Positions 45,213 to 53,873 of a DNA stretch of 64,000 nucleotides are shown piece after piece. The notes beneath the pieces were generated by a model. It saw nothing but the letters and a program-made list of their open reading frames with translations. It searched no databases and had not been told where the DNA came from. Source of the DNA: CAZVEE01 sp964625525 (GTDB taxonomy: Bacteria > Pseudomonadota > Alphaproteobacteria > JAJFIK01); assembly GCA_964625525.1 (NCBI GenBank), contig CAZVEE010000008.1, forward strand, positions 4,720-68,719. Reading direction: 5' to 3'. A program made the position numbers and the translations under genes. The stretch's first letter is position 1. Each line of letters opens with the position of its first letter.

Positions 45213-45491
45213 TTGCTGTTTTTTGTTTTTGTGCTGTCAGTGGTGTTGGGCGTTGAGCTGATCCGCCGAATTCCCTCCCAGTTGCACACGCCGCTTATGT
45301 CCGGCTCCAACGCCATTTCCGGGATCACTCTGGTGGGAGGGATACTCGCCGCCGGGTCCAACGAGACGCTGGCGATCATTCTGGGCACGTTGGCGGTGGC
45401 GTTCGCCACGATCAATGTGGTGGGCGGTTATCTGGTCACGGACCGCATGCTGGGCATGTTCAAGTCCGGCGACAGCAAATCCTCCAAGTGA
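45213..45491 (+). CDS. pntAB: NAD(P) transhydrogenase membrane subunit (alpha part 2)
   Basis: 92 residues, starting with TTG at 45213 and a strong GGGAGAG seven to eight bases before. Three hydrophobic helices, with VFVLSVVLGVELIRRIPSQLHTPLMSGSNAISGI, the highly conserved opening of the small membrane subunit, and INVVGGYLVTDRMLGMF near the end. With PntB it forms the proton channel of the transhydrogenase that drives NADPH formation. The soluble NAD-binding subunit PntAA is not encoded next to it, which is unusual for a three-gene operon. Confidence 0.93.
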   Translation: MLFFVFVLSVVLGVELIRRIPSQLHTPLMSGSNAISGITLVGGILAAGSNETLAIILGTLAVAFATINVVGGYLVTDRMLGMFKSGDSKSSK

Positions 45492-45546
45492 CTCTCTCCG
45501 CGCGCTGGCTCACGGGGCTCGCGCGACAGACCAAGGACGCCTTTCC

Positions 45547-46956
45547 ATGACCACTGCTTCGGCCGGCGCGGATCTGTTGACCCTGAGCGGCACGCAGGTC
45601 GCTTACATCGTGGCCACCATGTTGTTTGTGGCAGGGCTGAAAATGCTCGGCAATCGGGAGACCGCGCGCCAGGGCAATCTGGTCTCGGCACTGGGCATGC
45701 TGGTGGCGGTGGTGACGACGCTGCTGGCGGGGGGGCTCGATTTCACCTGGATCCTGGTGGGCATGGGCATCGGCGCCACAGTGGGCGCGCTGATGGCGAT
45801 CCGGGTACAGATGACGTCCATGCCGGAAATGGTGGCGCTGCTGAACGGGTTCGGCGGTGCGGCCAGCCTGCTTGTTGGGGTGGCGGAATATGTGCGCGGT
45901 GGCGAGCCGGGCCTGATCGTCGCGGCGGGTATTGGTCTTGCGGTGCTCATTGGCGGGATTTCGTTCACGGGCAGCTTGATCGCGTTCGGCAAGCTTGCGG
46001 AACGGCTGCCGGGCCGGCCGATCATCTTTCCCGGTCAGGTCTTTTTGAGTGGGCTGATGTTTCTGGCGGGGCTTGCTGGCGTGGCGGCCTTCGTGGCGAT
46101 GCCGGAGTTTTCCTCGCTTGAGGTTCTGGCGGGGCTCGCCGTTTTGTCGCTGCTCCTGGGCATTCTGGCGGTGATCCGCATTGGCGGGGCCGACATGCCC
46201 ATCGTGGTGTCACTGCTCAACAGCTATTCGGGCCTGGCCGCCGCGATGGCCGGCTTTGCGCTCCAAAACACAGTGCTGGTGGTGACGGGCGCGCTGGTGG
46301 GGGCGAGCGGGCTGATCCTGACCCAGATCATGTGCAAGGCCATGAACCGCTCGCTCACCAATGTGCTGTTCGGCGGGCTCGGGGCGCCGGTCTCCAGCGC
46401 TGCGAGCGTGGAGATCGAGGGCGAGATCAAGCCCATGTCCTCCTCCGACGCCTATTATGTGCTCGAAGCCGCCCGTTCGGTGGTGGTGGTGCCCGGCTAC
46501 GGAATGGCTGTGGCCCAGGCCCAGCACGCCATCAAGGAACTGGCCGATCTCATGCGCGGACGCGGCATTGAAACGCGCTACGCCATTCACCCGGTTGCAG
46601 GGCGCATGCCCGGGCACATGAACGTCTTGCTGGCCGAGGCGGGGGTGCCCTATGAGCTGTTGGTGGAGCCAGGTGACGTCAATCCCACCATGGAGACGGT
46701 GGATGTGGCCATCATCATCGGCGCCAATGACGTAGTGAACCCGGTCGCCAAGGAAGACAAAGGCAGTCCGCTTTATGGCATGCCTATTATCGAGGCCGAC
46801 CGGGCCCGTACGGTCTTTGTGCTGAAGCGGTCCATGAATCCGGGCTTTTCGGGCGTGGAGAACGCGCTCTTCTACAAGCCCAACACCTACATGCTGTTCG
46901 GCGACGCCAAAGCGACGATCAACCAGCTCGTGGGCGAGTTCAAGGACGAAGACTGA
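45547..46956 (+). CDS. pntB: NAD(P) transhydrogenase beta subunit
   Basis: 469 residues from ATG 45547. The first ~280 residues form the membrane domain (nine helices; GNLVSALGMLVAVVTTLL, GFGGAASLLVG, LLNSYSGLAAAMAGFAL). The C-terminal NADP-binding domain has VVVVPGYGMAVAQAQHAIKELADLM, IHPVAGRMPGHMNVLLAEAGVPYE, INDVNP-type IIIGANDVVNPVAK, and MNPGFSGVENALFY, all hallmarks of PntB domain III. It starts 55 bases after pntAB and is clearly its partner. Confidence 0.96.
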   Translation: MTTASAGADLLTLSGTQVAYIVATMLFVAGLKMLGNRETARQGNLVSALGMLVAVVTTLLAGGLDFTWILVGMGIGATVGALMAIRVQMTSMPEMVALLNGFGGAASLLVGVAEYVRGGEPGLIVAAGIGLAVLIGGISFTGSLIAFGKLAERLPGRPIIFPGQVFLSGLMFLAGLAGVAAFVAMPEFSSLEVLAGLAVLSLLLGILAVIRIGGADMPIVVSLLNSYSGLAAAMAGFALQNTVLVVTGALVGASGLILTQIMCKAMNRSLTNVLFGGLGAPVSSAASVEIEGEIKPMSSSDAYYVLEAARSVVVVPGYGMAVAQAQHAIKELADLMRGRGIETRYAIHPVAGRMPGHMNVLLAEAGVPYELLVEPGDVNPTMETVDVAIIIGANDVVNPVAKEDKGSPLYGMPIIEADRARTVFVLKRSMNPGFSGVENALFYKPNTYMLFGDAKATINQLVGEFKDED

Positions 46957-46958
46957 GC

Positions 46959-47360
46959 CTATTTCCCGACGGTCAGCAGCGTGTCTTCATCACGCAGCAT
47001 GAACAGCACGATCAGAGCGCCAAGCGCCGGGACGGCCGCCCAAAACAGATGATTGACGCCTTCATAGGGCGCGATCATCCGTTCCCAGGTGGAAAGTGTC
47101 GAGAGCGCATGGATGACCATCAAGAACCCGGTGCTCCAGAACGTCGCAATCCCCAGCACAAACGCCAGCAACACCACCGCCTGAATCACACCGATAGCGT
47201 AAGACGCCTCGAGTGGCAGGTTCTCGTAGAAGTAAAAGGCGCCCCAAATGGCTTGGGTCTTCTCCGGCGCCACGAATTTCTCAATCACCCAGATGGCGAA
47301 AAAAGCTGCCACGCTCAGGCGCAGGATCAACAGCGCCGGTTTCAGTGCAATCGGTGTCAT
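46959..47360 (-). CDS. Small integral membrane protein, DoxX-like
   Basis: 133 residues, four hydrophobic helices (LKPALLILRLSVAAFFAIWVIEKF, AIGVIQAVVLLAFVLGI, GFLMVIHALSTLS, LFWAAVPALGALIVLFML). The size and helix pattern, with FVAPEKT after helix 1, resemble the DoxX/SURF4 family, but no decisive motif is seen. It converges on pntB with two bases between stops. Function unknown. Confidence 0.65.
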   Translation of the reverse strand: MTPIALKPALLILRLSVAAFFAIWVIEKFVAPEKTQAIWGAFYFYENLPLEASYAIGVIQAVVLLAFVLGIATFWSTGFLMVIHALSTLSTWERMIAPYEGVNHLFWAAVPALGALIVLFMLRDEDTLLTVGK

Positions 47361-47419
47361 GGGACGTCCCCTCGGATCATGGCCACATCAGCGTGGAGCG
47401 GACCCTAGCAAGGGGTGCA

Positions 47420-47446
47420 GCCCGCGCCGGTCACACCGGCGTGGGC
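47420..47446. terminator. Hairpin after the PAN-domain gene
   Basis: A 12-bp stem with one G-T pair (GCCCGCGCCGGT, 47420-47431, with ACCGGCGTGGGC, 47435-47446) and a three-base loop. It lies 26 bases beyond the stop of the PAN-domain gene on the minus strand. No T-run, so rho-independent termination is uncertain. Confidence 0.45.
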
Positions 47447-47471
47447 ATTGGTCGCATTTGCGTGAAGAGGA

Positions 47472-48146
47472 TTAAGGCTGGGTGCTGGCCGGCGTGGTGT
47501 CTTCGCGCACGCAACTAACGGCGGCAATGCGGTGGCAGAACTTACCGTCGCACAGGAAGCCGTCGCCAAGGGTGCGGGTGGGCGGCGCGTTGCGCTCCAC
47601 CCGGAAATCGACCGCGCGGGTGAACCCTTCGGCCTGGCAATAGGCGGTGGCGGCGGGCCAGCCGCAATCGCGACCGTTCTTGTGACACAGGTCGAGGCCC
47701 ATCGCCGCCGTCTGTGTCTGGTTCTGCGTTTCCGGCGCCCGCGTTTGGTCGGATGCGGCGCTGTCGGCGATGCCCGATTCGGGCTCCGGCTCCGGCACCG
47801 TCTGCGGCGCCACTGTCAGAGCCGTCACCGGGGCCAGCACGTCATAGTCCTTCACCCCGGACACGCAGCATTCGCTCGACCAAGACGGGGTGACGCTTTC
47901 TTTAAGCCAGCAGCGGGCCTTGTTCCCCTGAAAGCCCGGCTTAACGTAGGAATAGGCCATGCAACGAGGGTCTTCGAGGCAGGCCTGCTGACAGCTTTGG
48001 GCGCTGGGCGGCTCGATCTTGAGGACTTCATAGGCCGCGCCCGGGCGCTCCACGCCCTCGACCATAGTGATGGCATGCGCGGACGGGCCTGCCAGGGCGA
48101 GGCCGAACACAGCCAGAAGGCTAAAGACCAAACGGCGAAGCGGCAT
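47472..48146 (-). CDS. Secreted PAN/Apple-domain protein
   Basis: 224 residues. Signal peptide (LVFSLLAVFGLALAGPSAHA), then a PAN-type domain at about 30-105: CQQACLEDPRCMAYSYVKPG, ARCWLK and ECCVSGVKDYD, the cysteine order of the PAN_4 group. A Pro/Glu/Gln/Thr linker leads to a second cysteine-rich region (LDLCHKNGRDCGWPAATAYC, FLCDGKFCHRIAAVSC). PAN domains bind proteins or carbohydrates in the periplasm or outside. The start has GAGGGAGG close before it. It is divergent from the FapF-like gene. Confidence 0.75.
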   Translation of the reverse strand: MPLRRLVFSLLAVFGLALAGPSAHAITMVEGVERPGAAYEVLKIEPPSAQSCQQACLEDPRCMAYSYVKPGFQGNKARCWLKESVTPSWSSECCVSGVKDYDVLAPVTALTVAPQTVPEPEPESGIADSAASDQTRAPETQNQTQTAAMGLDLCHKNGRDCGWPAATAYCQAEGFTRAVDFRVERNAPPTRTLGDGFLCDGKFCHRIAAVSCVREDTTPASTQP

Positions 48147-48508
48147 GATGGCCTCCCTCTCATGGGTTCCGGGCGATCCTTACTCCATCAGGAGTATACG
48201 GTGTTCGTCTCGTGGGGCGAGATTGGGTCCTCACTGGGGCAATGTTCTGTGCTGCCCCCGACTTATCCCCTTCCCAAGCCGGATACACCCCCTTGTCAGC
48301 GCCGCGCCGGACGGGCATCACAATGACCATGTGTTAAGCTGCGCGAGACAGGGCAAATCAGGCACAGACAGGACGTGCACCCGCGCGCAGGTTCCATTAC
48401 AAGAACGGCCAAGACCGTCAAAGGATGTGGACCGGTCGCCGTCCGGGCGTCGGGCCAGCCGCGCGAAAGCCGGCTCCTTGAGGGGATGCGTAGAAGAAGG
48501 ATGTCGGT
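48147..48508. other. Divergent promoter region of the PAN and FapF-like genes
   Basis: 362 bases without a credible gene, between two divergent genes. It must contain both promoters. I see no strong palindrome. Confidence 0.5.
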
Positions 48509-50287
48509 ATGAGCGTGACGCGGCGTACCGGAGCGCGCCATGCGTTTCGGGTCGCATCGCTGGCGGTACTGGTTTGGTGCCTCGGCTTGGCCGAGCCCGA
48601 CGGGCCACGGCCGGCATATGCCCAGGACAGCGCGGCTCAGGACAGCGCGGCCCAGGACAGCGCGGCCCAGGATGGCGCGGCGCAGGACGGTGGCGCGGAC
48701 GACACTCTCTCCGCCGACGAGCGCATGCGCCAGCTCGAACAGAGCATCGAGGCGCAGCAGCGCCGCCTGCTGGATCAGGAACGGGTGCTGTTTGAACAAG
48801 ACCAGCAACTGCGCCAGCAGTTTCAGACCCTCCAGAATCAGGCCGACGTCATTGAGGGTCAGCAAGATCTGATCGACGAGCAACGCGACGAGTTGCTGCG
48901 CGTGCGGACCCAGCTGCGCACGTCGACACCACCGCCGGCCGCGCCGCCCCAGCGCGTGGAAGGCACGGTGCCGCGCACGCCGCCGCCGGAAACCGGTGTC
49001 CGCTCGCCCCAGGAATTGGAACGCGCGGAAGCCCTGCGCCGGGCCCGTGTGGAACAACTGCGCCGCCGCCTGGAACAGCAGCGGCAGCAACAGCAACAAC
49101 AGCAGGCCGGCCAAGCCGCCGGCGCGGCCGCGGGCGCGGCCGGCGCCGCCCAAGCCCGGCCGGCCCAGGGCGTGCAACCGGCGCAACCAGATTCCCGCGC
49201 CGCCGAAATCGCGCGCGAACGGGCCCGGCGCGAGGCGGAGCTCTACCGCCAGCGTTTGCAGCAGCAACAACAACAGCAGCAGCAAGCCGGGCAGGCCGGA
49301 CAACCTGGTCAGCCCGGGCAAGCCGTTGCCCCGGCCTCCGACCCGGCCGCCATCGACAATCAGCCGACCGCCACACGGCCGCGCACCGACCGGCCGCCGG
49401 ACGTTGAGGCCTTGCCCGCGCGGGCCGGCGTGCTGACGCCGAAAGGCAATGTCGCGCTCGATCTCAGCTATACCTACGTCTATTCGGACGTGAACCGGGT
49501 GGAAGTGGCGGGTTTTAGCGTGTTGCCGGCGGTGCTGATCGGCTCCTTCGACATCATCGAAATCGACCGGCAGAACAACACCTTCTCTGTGACCGGACGC
49601 TATGGGCTGACCGACCGGATCGAGGTCGAAGCGCGCGTGCCCTTCATTCAGCGCACCGACGACACGACCGGGCGCCCGGTGGGCGAAGAGGCCAATGACG
49701 ACCAGTTCTCCACTTTGGCCGGGTCGGGCATCGGGGATATGGAACTGGGCCTGCGCTATCAGTTGAACGGCGGACAGCGGGGCTGGCCGTTCTTTATCTA
49801 CAATCTGCGCGCGCGTGCCCCCACGGGCCGCTCGCCCTTCGACATTGAGTTGAGTGACAGTGGCCTGCCTCAGGAATTGTCCACGGGCTCAGGCTTTTGG
49901 AGCCTGACACCGGGGATTTCCATGGTGTATCCGACGGATCCGGGGGTGTTCTTCGGCTCGATCAGTTACACCTATAATTTCCGCAAGCGGTTTGAGGAGG
50001 CCGGCACCATCAAGCCCGGCGATACCTTGTCCGCGAGCCTGGGTCTGGGCTTTTCGATCAATCCGAAAGTGTCGTTCAGTGTGGGGACGGATTACTCCAT
50101 CACCTACCGCACCCGGCAGAACAGCACCCCGGTGCTGGGCTCCACGCCGCTTTACGCGGGGCGCTTGTCGCTGAGCTACTCCTATCGCTTCACGCCAAAG
50201 GTGTCGGCCACCTTCTCTGTGGCACCGGGCTTCACGTCGGACGCGCCGGACCTGACCATGGGCCTGCGGGTGCCGATCCGCTTCTAA
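48509..50287 (+). CDS. FapF-like secretion pore: coiled coil, Gln-rich linker and outer-membrane beta-barrel
   Basis: 592 residues. The start at 48509 has GAAGGA eight bases before. A signal peptide ends near residue 37 (AYAQD), followed by an AQDSA pentapeptide repeat (residues 39-63). A long coiled coil runs at about 70-135 (MRQLEQSIEAQQRRLLDQE, LRQQFQTLQNQADVIEGQQ). A Gln/Ala/Arg-rich linker follows (about 170-290, two poly-Gln runs), then a barrel from about 311 to the last residue F (LDLSYTYVYSDVNRVEVAGF, VTGRYGLTDRIEVEARVPFI, LGLGFSINPKVSFSVG, GLRVPIRF). This order, with the coiled-coil plug before the barrel, is that of FapF, the amyloid-secreting pore of Pseudomonas. The neighbours support it. 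Confidence 0.75.
   Translation: MSVTRRTGARHAFRVASLAVLVWCLGLAEPDGPRPAYAQDSAAQDSAAQDSAAQDGAAQDGGADDTLSADERMRQLEQSIEAQQRRLLDQERVLFEQDQQLRQQFQTLQNQADVIEGQQDLIDEQRDELLRVRTQLRTSTPPPAAPPQRVEGTVPRTPPPETGVRSPQELERAEALRRARVEQLRRRLEQQRQQQQQQQAGQAAGAAAGAAGAAQARPAQGVQPAQPDSRAAEIARERARREAELYRQRLQQQQQQQQQAGQAGQPGQPGQAVAPASDPAAIDNQPTATRPRTDRPPDVEALPARAGVLTPKGNVALDLSYTYVYSDVNRVEVAGFSVLPAVLIGSFDIIEIDRQNNTFSVTGRYGLTDRIEVEARVPFIQRTDDTTGRPVGEEANDDQFSTLAGSGIGDMELGLRYQLNGGQRGWPFFIYNLRARAPTGRSPFDIELSDSGLPQELSTGSGFWSLTPGISMVYPTDPGVFFGSISYTYNFRKRFEEAGTIKPGDTLSASLGLGFSINPKVSFSVGTDYSITYRTRQNSTPVLGSTPLYAGRLSLSYSYRFTPKVSATFSVAPGFTSDAPDLTMGLRVPIRF
48623..48697 (+). repeat. In-phase 15-base tandem repeats inside the FapF-like gene
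   Basis: About five units of CAGGACAGCGCGGCC, the last two diverged, encoding AQDSA/AQDGA directly after the signal peptide of the FapF-like protein. Confidence 0.85.
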
Positions 50288-50310
50288 GAGCATAGGGGCT
50301 GGCGGGGCGC

Positions 50311-51534
50311 ATGAGCACACGGGACAGGAGGGATCCGCACCCGCCCGTGCTTGCGCCGGGGACGGTCTTCCTCGTGTTTCTGGGGCTGGGGCTGACCTCG
50401 TTTGGCGGACCGGTGGCTCATCTCGGCTATTTCCGTGAGGCCTTTGTCGTGCGCCGCGGCTGGTTGAGCGAGCGCGCCTATGCCGATCTGGTGGCGCTGT
50501 GCCAGGCCCTGCCGGGGCCCGCGTCGAGCCAAGTCAGTATGGGGATCGGCCTCAGCGTTGCGGGACTGCCGGGGCTGTTTGCGGCTTGGCTCGGGTTTAG
50601 CTTGCCATCGGCTGTGCTGCTGACCGCTGTCGGCTATGGGGTCATCGCGGACCGGGACCTGCTGGCACCTGGGGTGCTCGCGGGATTGGGCATCGGCGTG
50701 GTGGCGGTGGTGGCGCATGCCCTGTGGGGCATGGCCCGCACGTTGACGCCCGATGCGCCGCGTCTGGCATTGGCCGCGCTTGCGGGTCTTGTGGTGCTGG
50801 TCTGGCCGGGGCCGTGGGGCCAGGTGCTGGTGCTGATCGCGGGCGGGGTGATGGGGTTTCTCGTGCTTTGCGAGCCCACGAGTCCCCCCCAGCAGGCGGG
50901 ACCGGCCCTGGCGGTTCCCGTGCTGTCCTGGGTGCCGCCCCTGGCGCTTGGATTGTTTGTCCTGCTGCTGCTGGGTCTGCCGCTGCTGACGGTGTTGATG
51001 CCTGAGACAGAGGCGCTGGCGCTGGGAGACAGCTTCTATCGCGCCGGGGCGCTGGTGTTTGGGGGCGGGCATGTGGTGCTGCCCCTGTTACAGGCGGAAG
51101 TGGTCGCGCCCGGCTGGATCGCCGAGGCGGAGTTCCTGGCCGGTTATGGCGCGGCCCAGGCCGTGCCCGGCCCGGTCTTTACTGTTGCCGCTTATTTGGG
51201 CGCGGCGATGGAGATCGGGCCTGGAGGCGTTGGGGGCGCGGCGCTCTGTGTGGTGGCGATTTTCTTGCCGTCTTTGTTGCTGGTGACAGGGGTGCTGCCG
51301 GTTTGGGCCCGGGTGAGCGCGGTGCCAGGGTTGCGCCGCGGCCTGGCGGGTGTCAACGCGGCTGTCGTGGGGCTGTTATGGGCTACGCTGATCACGCCGA
51401 TAGGCACCAGTGCGATCCAGGCGCCAGCGGACGCTGCCTTGGCGCTTGTCGGCGTCGCGTTGTTGCTGACGGGACGGGTGCCGGGATGGGCGGTCGTGGT
51501 GATGACGGCGCTGGCGGGCTGGATGATCGCTTAG
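50311..51534 (+). CDS. chrA: Chromate transporter (ChrA, two-domain form)
   Basis: 407 residues with about twelve hydrophobic helices in two homologous CHR halves. The first has LGLTSFGGPVAHLGYFREAFV and LCQALPGPASSQ; the second has GALVFGGGHVVLPLLQAEVV and GAAQAVPGPVFTVAAYLG. The long form is the CHR family that exports chromate, or moves other oxyanions, across the inner membrane. It starts 23 bases after the FapF-like gene on the same strand and overlaps the end of the converging small exported gene by four bases. It seems unrelated to amyloid export. Confidence 0.93.
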   Translation: MSTRDRRDPHPPVLAPGTVFLVFLGLGLTSFGGPVAHLGYFREAFVVRRGWLSERAYADLVALCQALPGPASSQVSMGIGLSVAGLPGLFAAWLGFSLPSAVLLTAVGYGVIADRDLLAPGVLAGLGIGVVAVVAHALWGMARTLTPDAPRLALAALAGLVVLVWPGPWGQVLVLIAGGVMGFLVLCEPTSPPQQAGPALAVPVLSWVPPLALGLFVLLLLGLPLLTVLMPETEALALGDSFYRAGALVFGGGHVVLPLLQAEVVAPGWIAEAEFLAGYGAAQAVPGPVFTVAAYLGAAMEIGPGGVGGAALCVVAIFLPSLLLVTGVLPVWARVSAVPGLRRGLAGVNAAVVGLLWATLITPIGTSAIQAPADAALALVGVALLLTGRVPGWAVVVMTALAGWMIA

Positions 51535-52052
51535 GGCCCGGCGTTCTGGTCGATCACGTCACGGAACAAAGCGCGTGAGACCGGGTCATAGCCCTGAATG
51601 GTGATCTCACCATCAATAAGCTGCTGGATCAGCGTATCGGGCTTAGTGTTCTGCACCACCGTCACATAGTTGGTGATCTGATCATAGACTTCCGGCGAGA
51701 TGGTGTTGCCATCGCCGAGTTGGATCACACTGCCGGCGGCTGAGTTGGCGAGCGAATTCACCACATCGGAGGAAATCACCGAGCGAGCCTCGGTAACGCC
51801 GTCCACCATGGTGGTCATCTCAATGGCGAAATCGACCATATAGCCGCTCGATAGCAACACCCCACCGCGCACATCCTTGAGGATGTCGTCATCCACCTGG
51901 GGGCTCCACAGATAGGGACGCTCGGCCGCGAAGCCGCCGCCAAAGCCAGTTTCGTTGTCCTGCGCGCCCGCAGGCAGCCCAAGGCTCGCCAGCACCAGCG
52001 TGATGGCGCAGGCGCAGCGGGCGAAACGGGTGAGGGCGCGGGACAGGGCCAT
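51531..52052 (-). CDS. Small exported protein of the Fap-like locus (FapA/FapE-like candidate)
   Basis: 173 residues. Signal peptide (FARCACAITLVLASLGLPAGAQ). The mature part has VVNSLANSAAGSVIQLGDGN, a single divergent copy of the N-x-[IL]-x-N-[SG]-A-x-G-x-x-x-[IV]-Q module found six times in the large amyloid-like protein. It then reads ISPEVYDQITNYVTVVQN. The gene begins two bases after the stop of the C39 peptidase gene, so the two are translationally coupled. A chaperone, minor fibre or nucleator role is plausible by comparison with Pseudomonas fap operons, but identity to a particular Fap protein is not shown. Confidence 0.65.
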   Translation of the reverse strand: MALSRALTRFARCACAITLVLASLGLPAGAQDNETGFGGGFAAERPYLWSPQVDDDILKDVRGGVLLSSGYMVDFAIEMTTMVDGVTEARSVISSDVVNSLANSAAGSVIQLGDGNTISPEVYDQITNYVTVVQNTKPDTLIQQLIDGEITIQGYDPVSRALFRDVIDQNAGP

Positions 52053-52054
52053 GA

Positions 52055-52930
52055 TTACTGAACACTCTGGAAGACGAAATCGTCCGGCGTGCGCTGGAAG
52101 ATATCCCGCACCGAGAGGATGTCGTGCTCCTTGAACGCATTCGTCCCCGGGGCGGCGCTGGTGACCCGGTACTGTGCCGAGGTATCAAAGCTCATACGCC
52201 CGATCGAGGGTTGATCCAGGATCACAAAAGCGATGTCGTTGGCCCGCATGCGCTCAAATTCAGCGCGAGAATACTTGCCGATGCCAAGCGCCGGATCGCC
52301 CACCAGGACTTCTTCGTCATTGATGCCTTTGATGACCACAAAGTGGAAGTAACCACGCAGATTGATGAGCTGGATCGCTGGCACGCCCTCGCGCTGCAAC
52401 TCGTCCAGTGTCACCGAAAAGCCGTTGGCGCGCAGGCCCCGGGCCTCCAAATAGCGTTTCAGGTCGAGGAGCGAGAAGCCCTGGGCCTTGATCTTATCCG
52501 GGTCGCCGACCGCGAACATGGCCTTGAAGACTTCTTCCTCCGTCGTCTCAACGCCGTAATGATAGGTCAACAGCGTCGCAACCGCCGCGGCTCCGCAGCT
52601 GAAATCATATTCCTGCGGGACAATATTCTGAAATTTCTGAGTCAGAACGCTTGAGGTTTCGACCATCACCTGGCCGCCGCCGGGAAGCGTGATGGGCACT
52701 TGCGTCCGCACTGAGACAGTGCGAATGGGGCGCGGCAGGATGACATCGTCCGGCGAGACCGGCGAGGGGGCCAATCCTGGGATCGAGGTTTGCGGCGTTA
52801 ATTGTCCTGACAACGCCATGCCGGGCATGGGCGCCGTCTGGCAGCCAGCCAACAGAAACGCGGCGCACACAGCACCTAAGACACCCCGTTGGGGGCCGAC
52901 CCACTGACTTTGAAAAAGACTGATCATCAT
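52055..52930 (-). CDS. C39-family cysteine peptidase lipoprotein (FapD-like)
   Basis: 291 residues from ATG 52930, with AGAAGG before it. The lipobox is AAFLLAGCQT, with Cys30 as the lipid-anchored residue. The peptidase C39-like domain runs at about 95-270: catalytic Cys112 in YDFSCGAAAVATLLTYHYG, His near 195 in YFHFVVIKG, and Asp near 209 in VGDPALGIGKYSRAEFERM. C39 peptidases cut double-glycine-type leaders; in Pseudomonas, FapD of the same fold is needed for amyloid export. Its position between the two small exported genes supports this role. Lipid anchoring would put it outside the cytoplasm. Confidence 0.85.
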   Translation of the reverse strand: MMISLFQSQWVGPQRGVLGAVCAAFLLAGCQTAPMPGMALSGQLTPQTSIPGLAPSPVSPDDVILPRPIRTVSVRTQVPITLPGGGQVMVETSSVLTQKFQNIVPQEYDFSCGAAAVATLLTYHYGVETTEEEVFKAMFAVGDPDKIKAQGFSLLDLKRYLEARGLRANGFSVTLDELQREGVPAIQLINLRGYFHFVVIKGINDEEVLVGDPALGIGKYSRAEFERMRANDIAFVILDQPSIGRMSFDTSAQYRVTSAAPGTNAFKEHDILSVRDIFQRTPDDFVFQSVQ

Positions 52931-53011
52931 ATGCCGCAACCTTCTGGCTGCCTGACCCGGCCCGGGCGGCACCCGAGCCGGTTCGACGCCGGGTTCACCA
53001 CGCGGCGCCGA

Positions 53012-53740
53012 TCAATTGCCGATGTTCACAGTGACGTTCATCTGCGTTTCGATCACGACGTTGTTCGCCGCGTTCTGAATGATCGTCACAGCCCCCTGCG
53101 CGCCCTGAAGCGCACCGTTATCAATCACGTTGGAAGGGGTGAAGTCCCCACCGATGAAGGTGGAATTGTTGTTCACGGAGCCCGCAGCCGTGATCAGCGT
53201 GCGAATGGCTTCATCATCCGGACCCGGCGCCATACCGCGCACATTGTCCAAGACCGCCACATCCGTCCCGCCAAGGCCGTCAAACGCCAGATCTTCACCG
53301 AGCGGACCGTTGGCAGACGCCACCGCATCCACAAGATCCTCACCGATCATCGGGGCGAGAGAGCGCGATAAGCCCGCATACTCAAACTTGAGCGATAAAA
53401 ACACGCTCGCCTTGCTGGTCGGCTTTGCCACGCTACGCACGGAGGCCGGCGCCCGCACTGGCAACACGGGAAGAGCCACACGCGGCTGCGTTGGCGCATC
53501 CGTGACCGGGCCCCCAAATGCCTTCGACGCACCGAAGGCCGAGCCGCCGAAAGCGCTCGCGCTGCCGAAACCGGAGGAGGCGCCGGCGAAAGATGTTTCA
53601 AACCCACTGGCGAGAGCGGCTGAACTCGTGCTCATCAGGCACGCAGCCCCAATCATCGACGCGCCAAACAGCGAAGGCAGCGTCCGCAGCGTTTTGAAGA
53701 ACCCGTGCATCACCGACGGGTGCCGGAGAGCGCTCATCAT
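53012..53740 (-). CDS. Exported protein with one amyloid-like module (FapB/FapE-like candidate)
   Basis: 242 residues from ATG 53740, where GGAG lies seven bases upstream; the frame continues upstream without a better start. Signal region LPSLFGASMIGAACLMSTSSAALA is followed by a Gly/Ser/Ala/Phe stretch (FAGASSGFGSASAFGGSAFG). The C-terminus carries one divergent copy of the fibre module: NVIDNGALQGAQGAVTIIQN, then a strand-like end (TQMNVTVNIGN). It lies between the amyloid-like gene (185 bases upstream) and the C39 peptidase (81 bases downstream), all on the minus strand. It may be a minor subunit or nucleator. Function inferred. Confidence 0.65.
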   Translation of the reverse strand: MMSALRHPSVMHGFFKTLRTLPSLFGASMIGAACLMSTSSAALASGFETSFAGASSGFGSASAFGGSAFGASKAFGGPVTDAPTQPRVALPVLPVRAPASVRSVAKPTSKASVFLSLKFEYAGLSRSLAPMIGEDLVDAVASANGPLGEDLAFDGLGGTDVAVLDNVRGMAPGPDDEAIRTLITAAGSVNNNSTFIGGDFTPSNVIDNGALQGAQGAVTIIQNAANNVVIETQMNVTVNIGN

Positions 53741-53873
53741 GGACAGGCTCCAAACCCTAAATACAGACTTCGGACAATCCGAAGGTCGGCCGAGACTATG
53801 TGTGATTCCCTGGCACCATACCAGCGTCCCACGTCCCCACTTAGCCGAAGGCCCTGCTAAGCCGTTGGTATAT

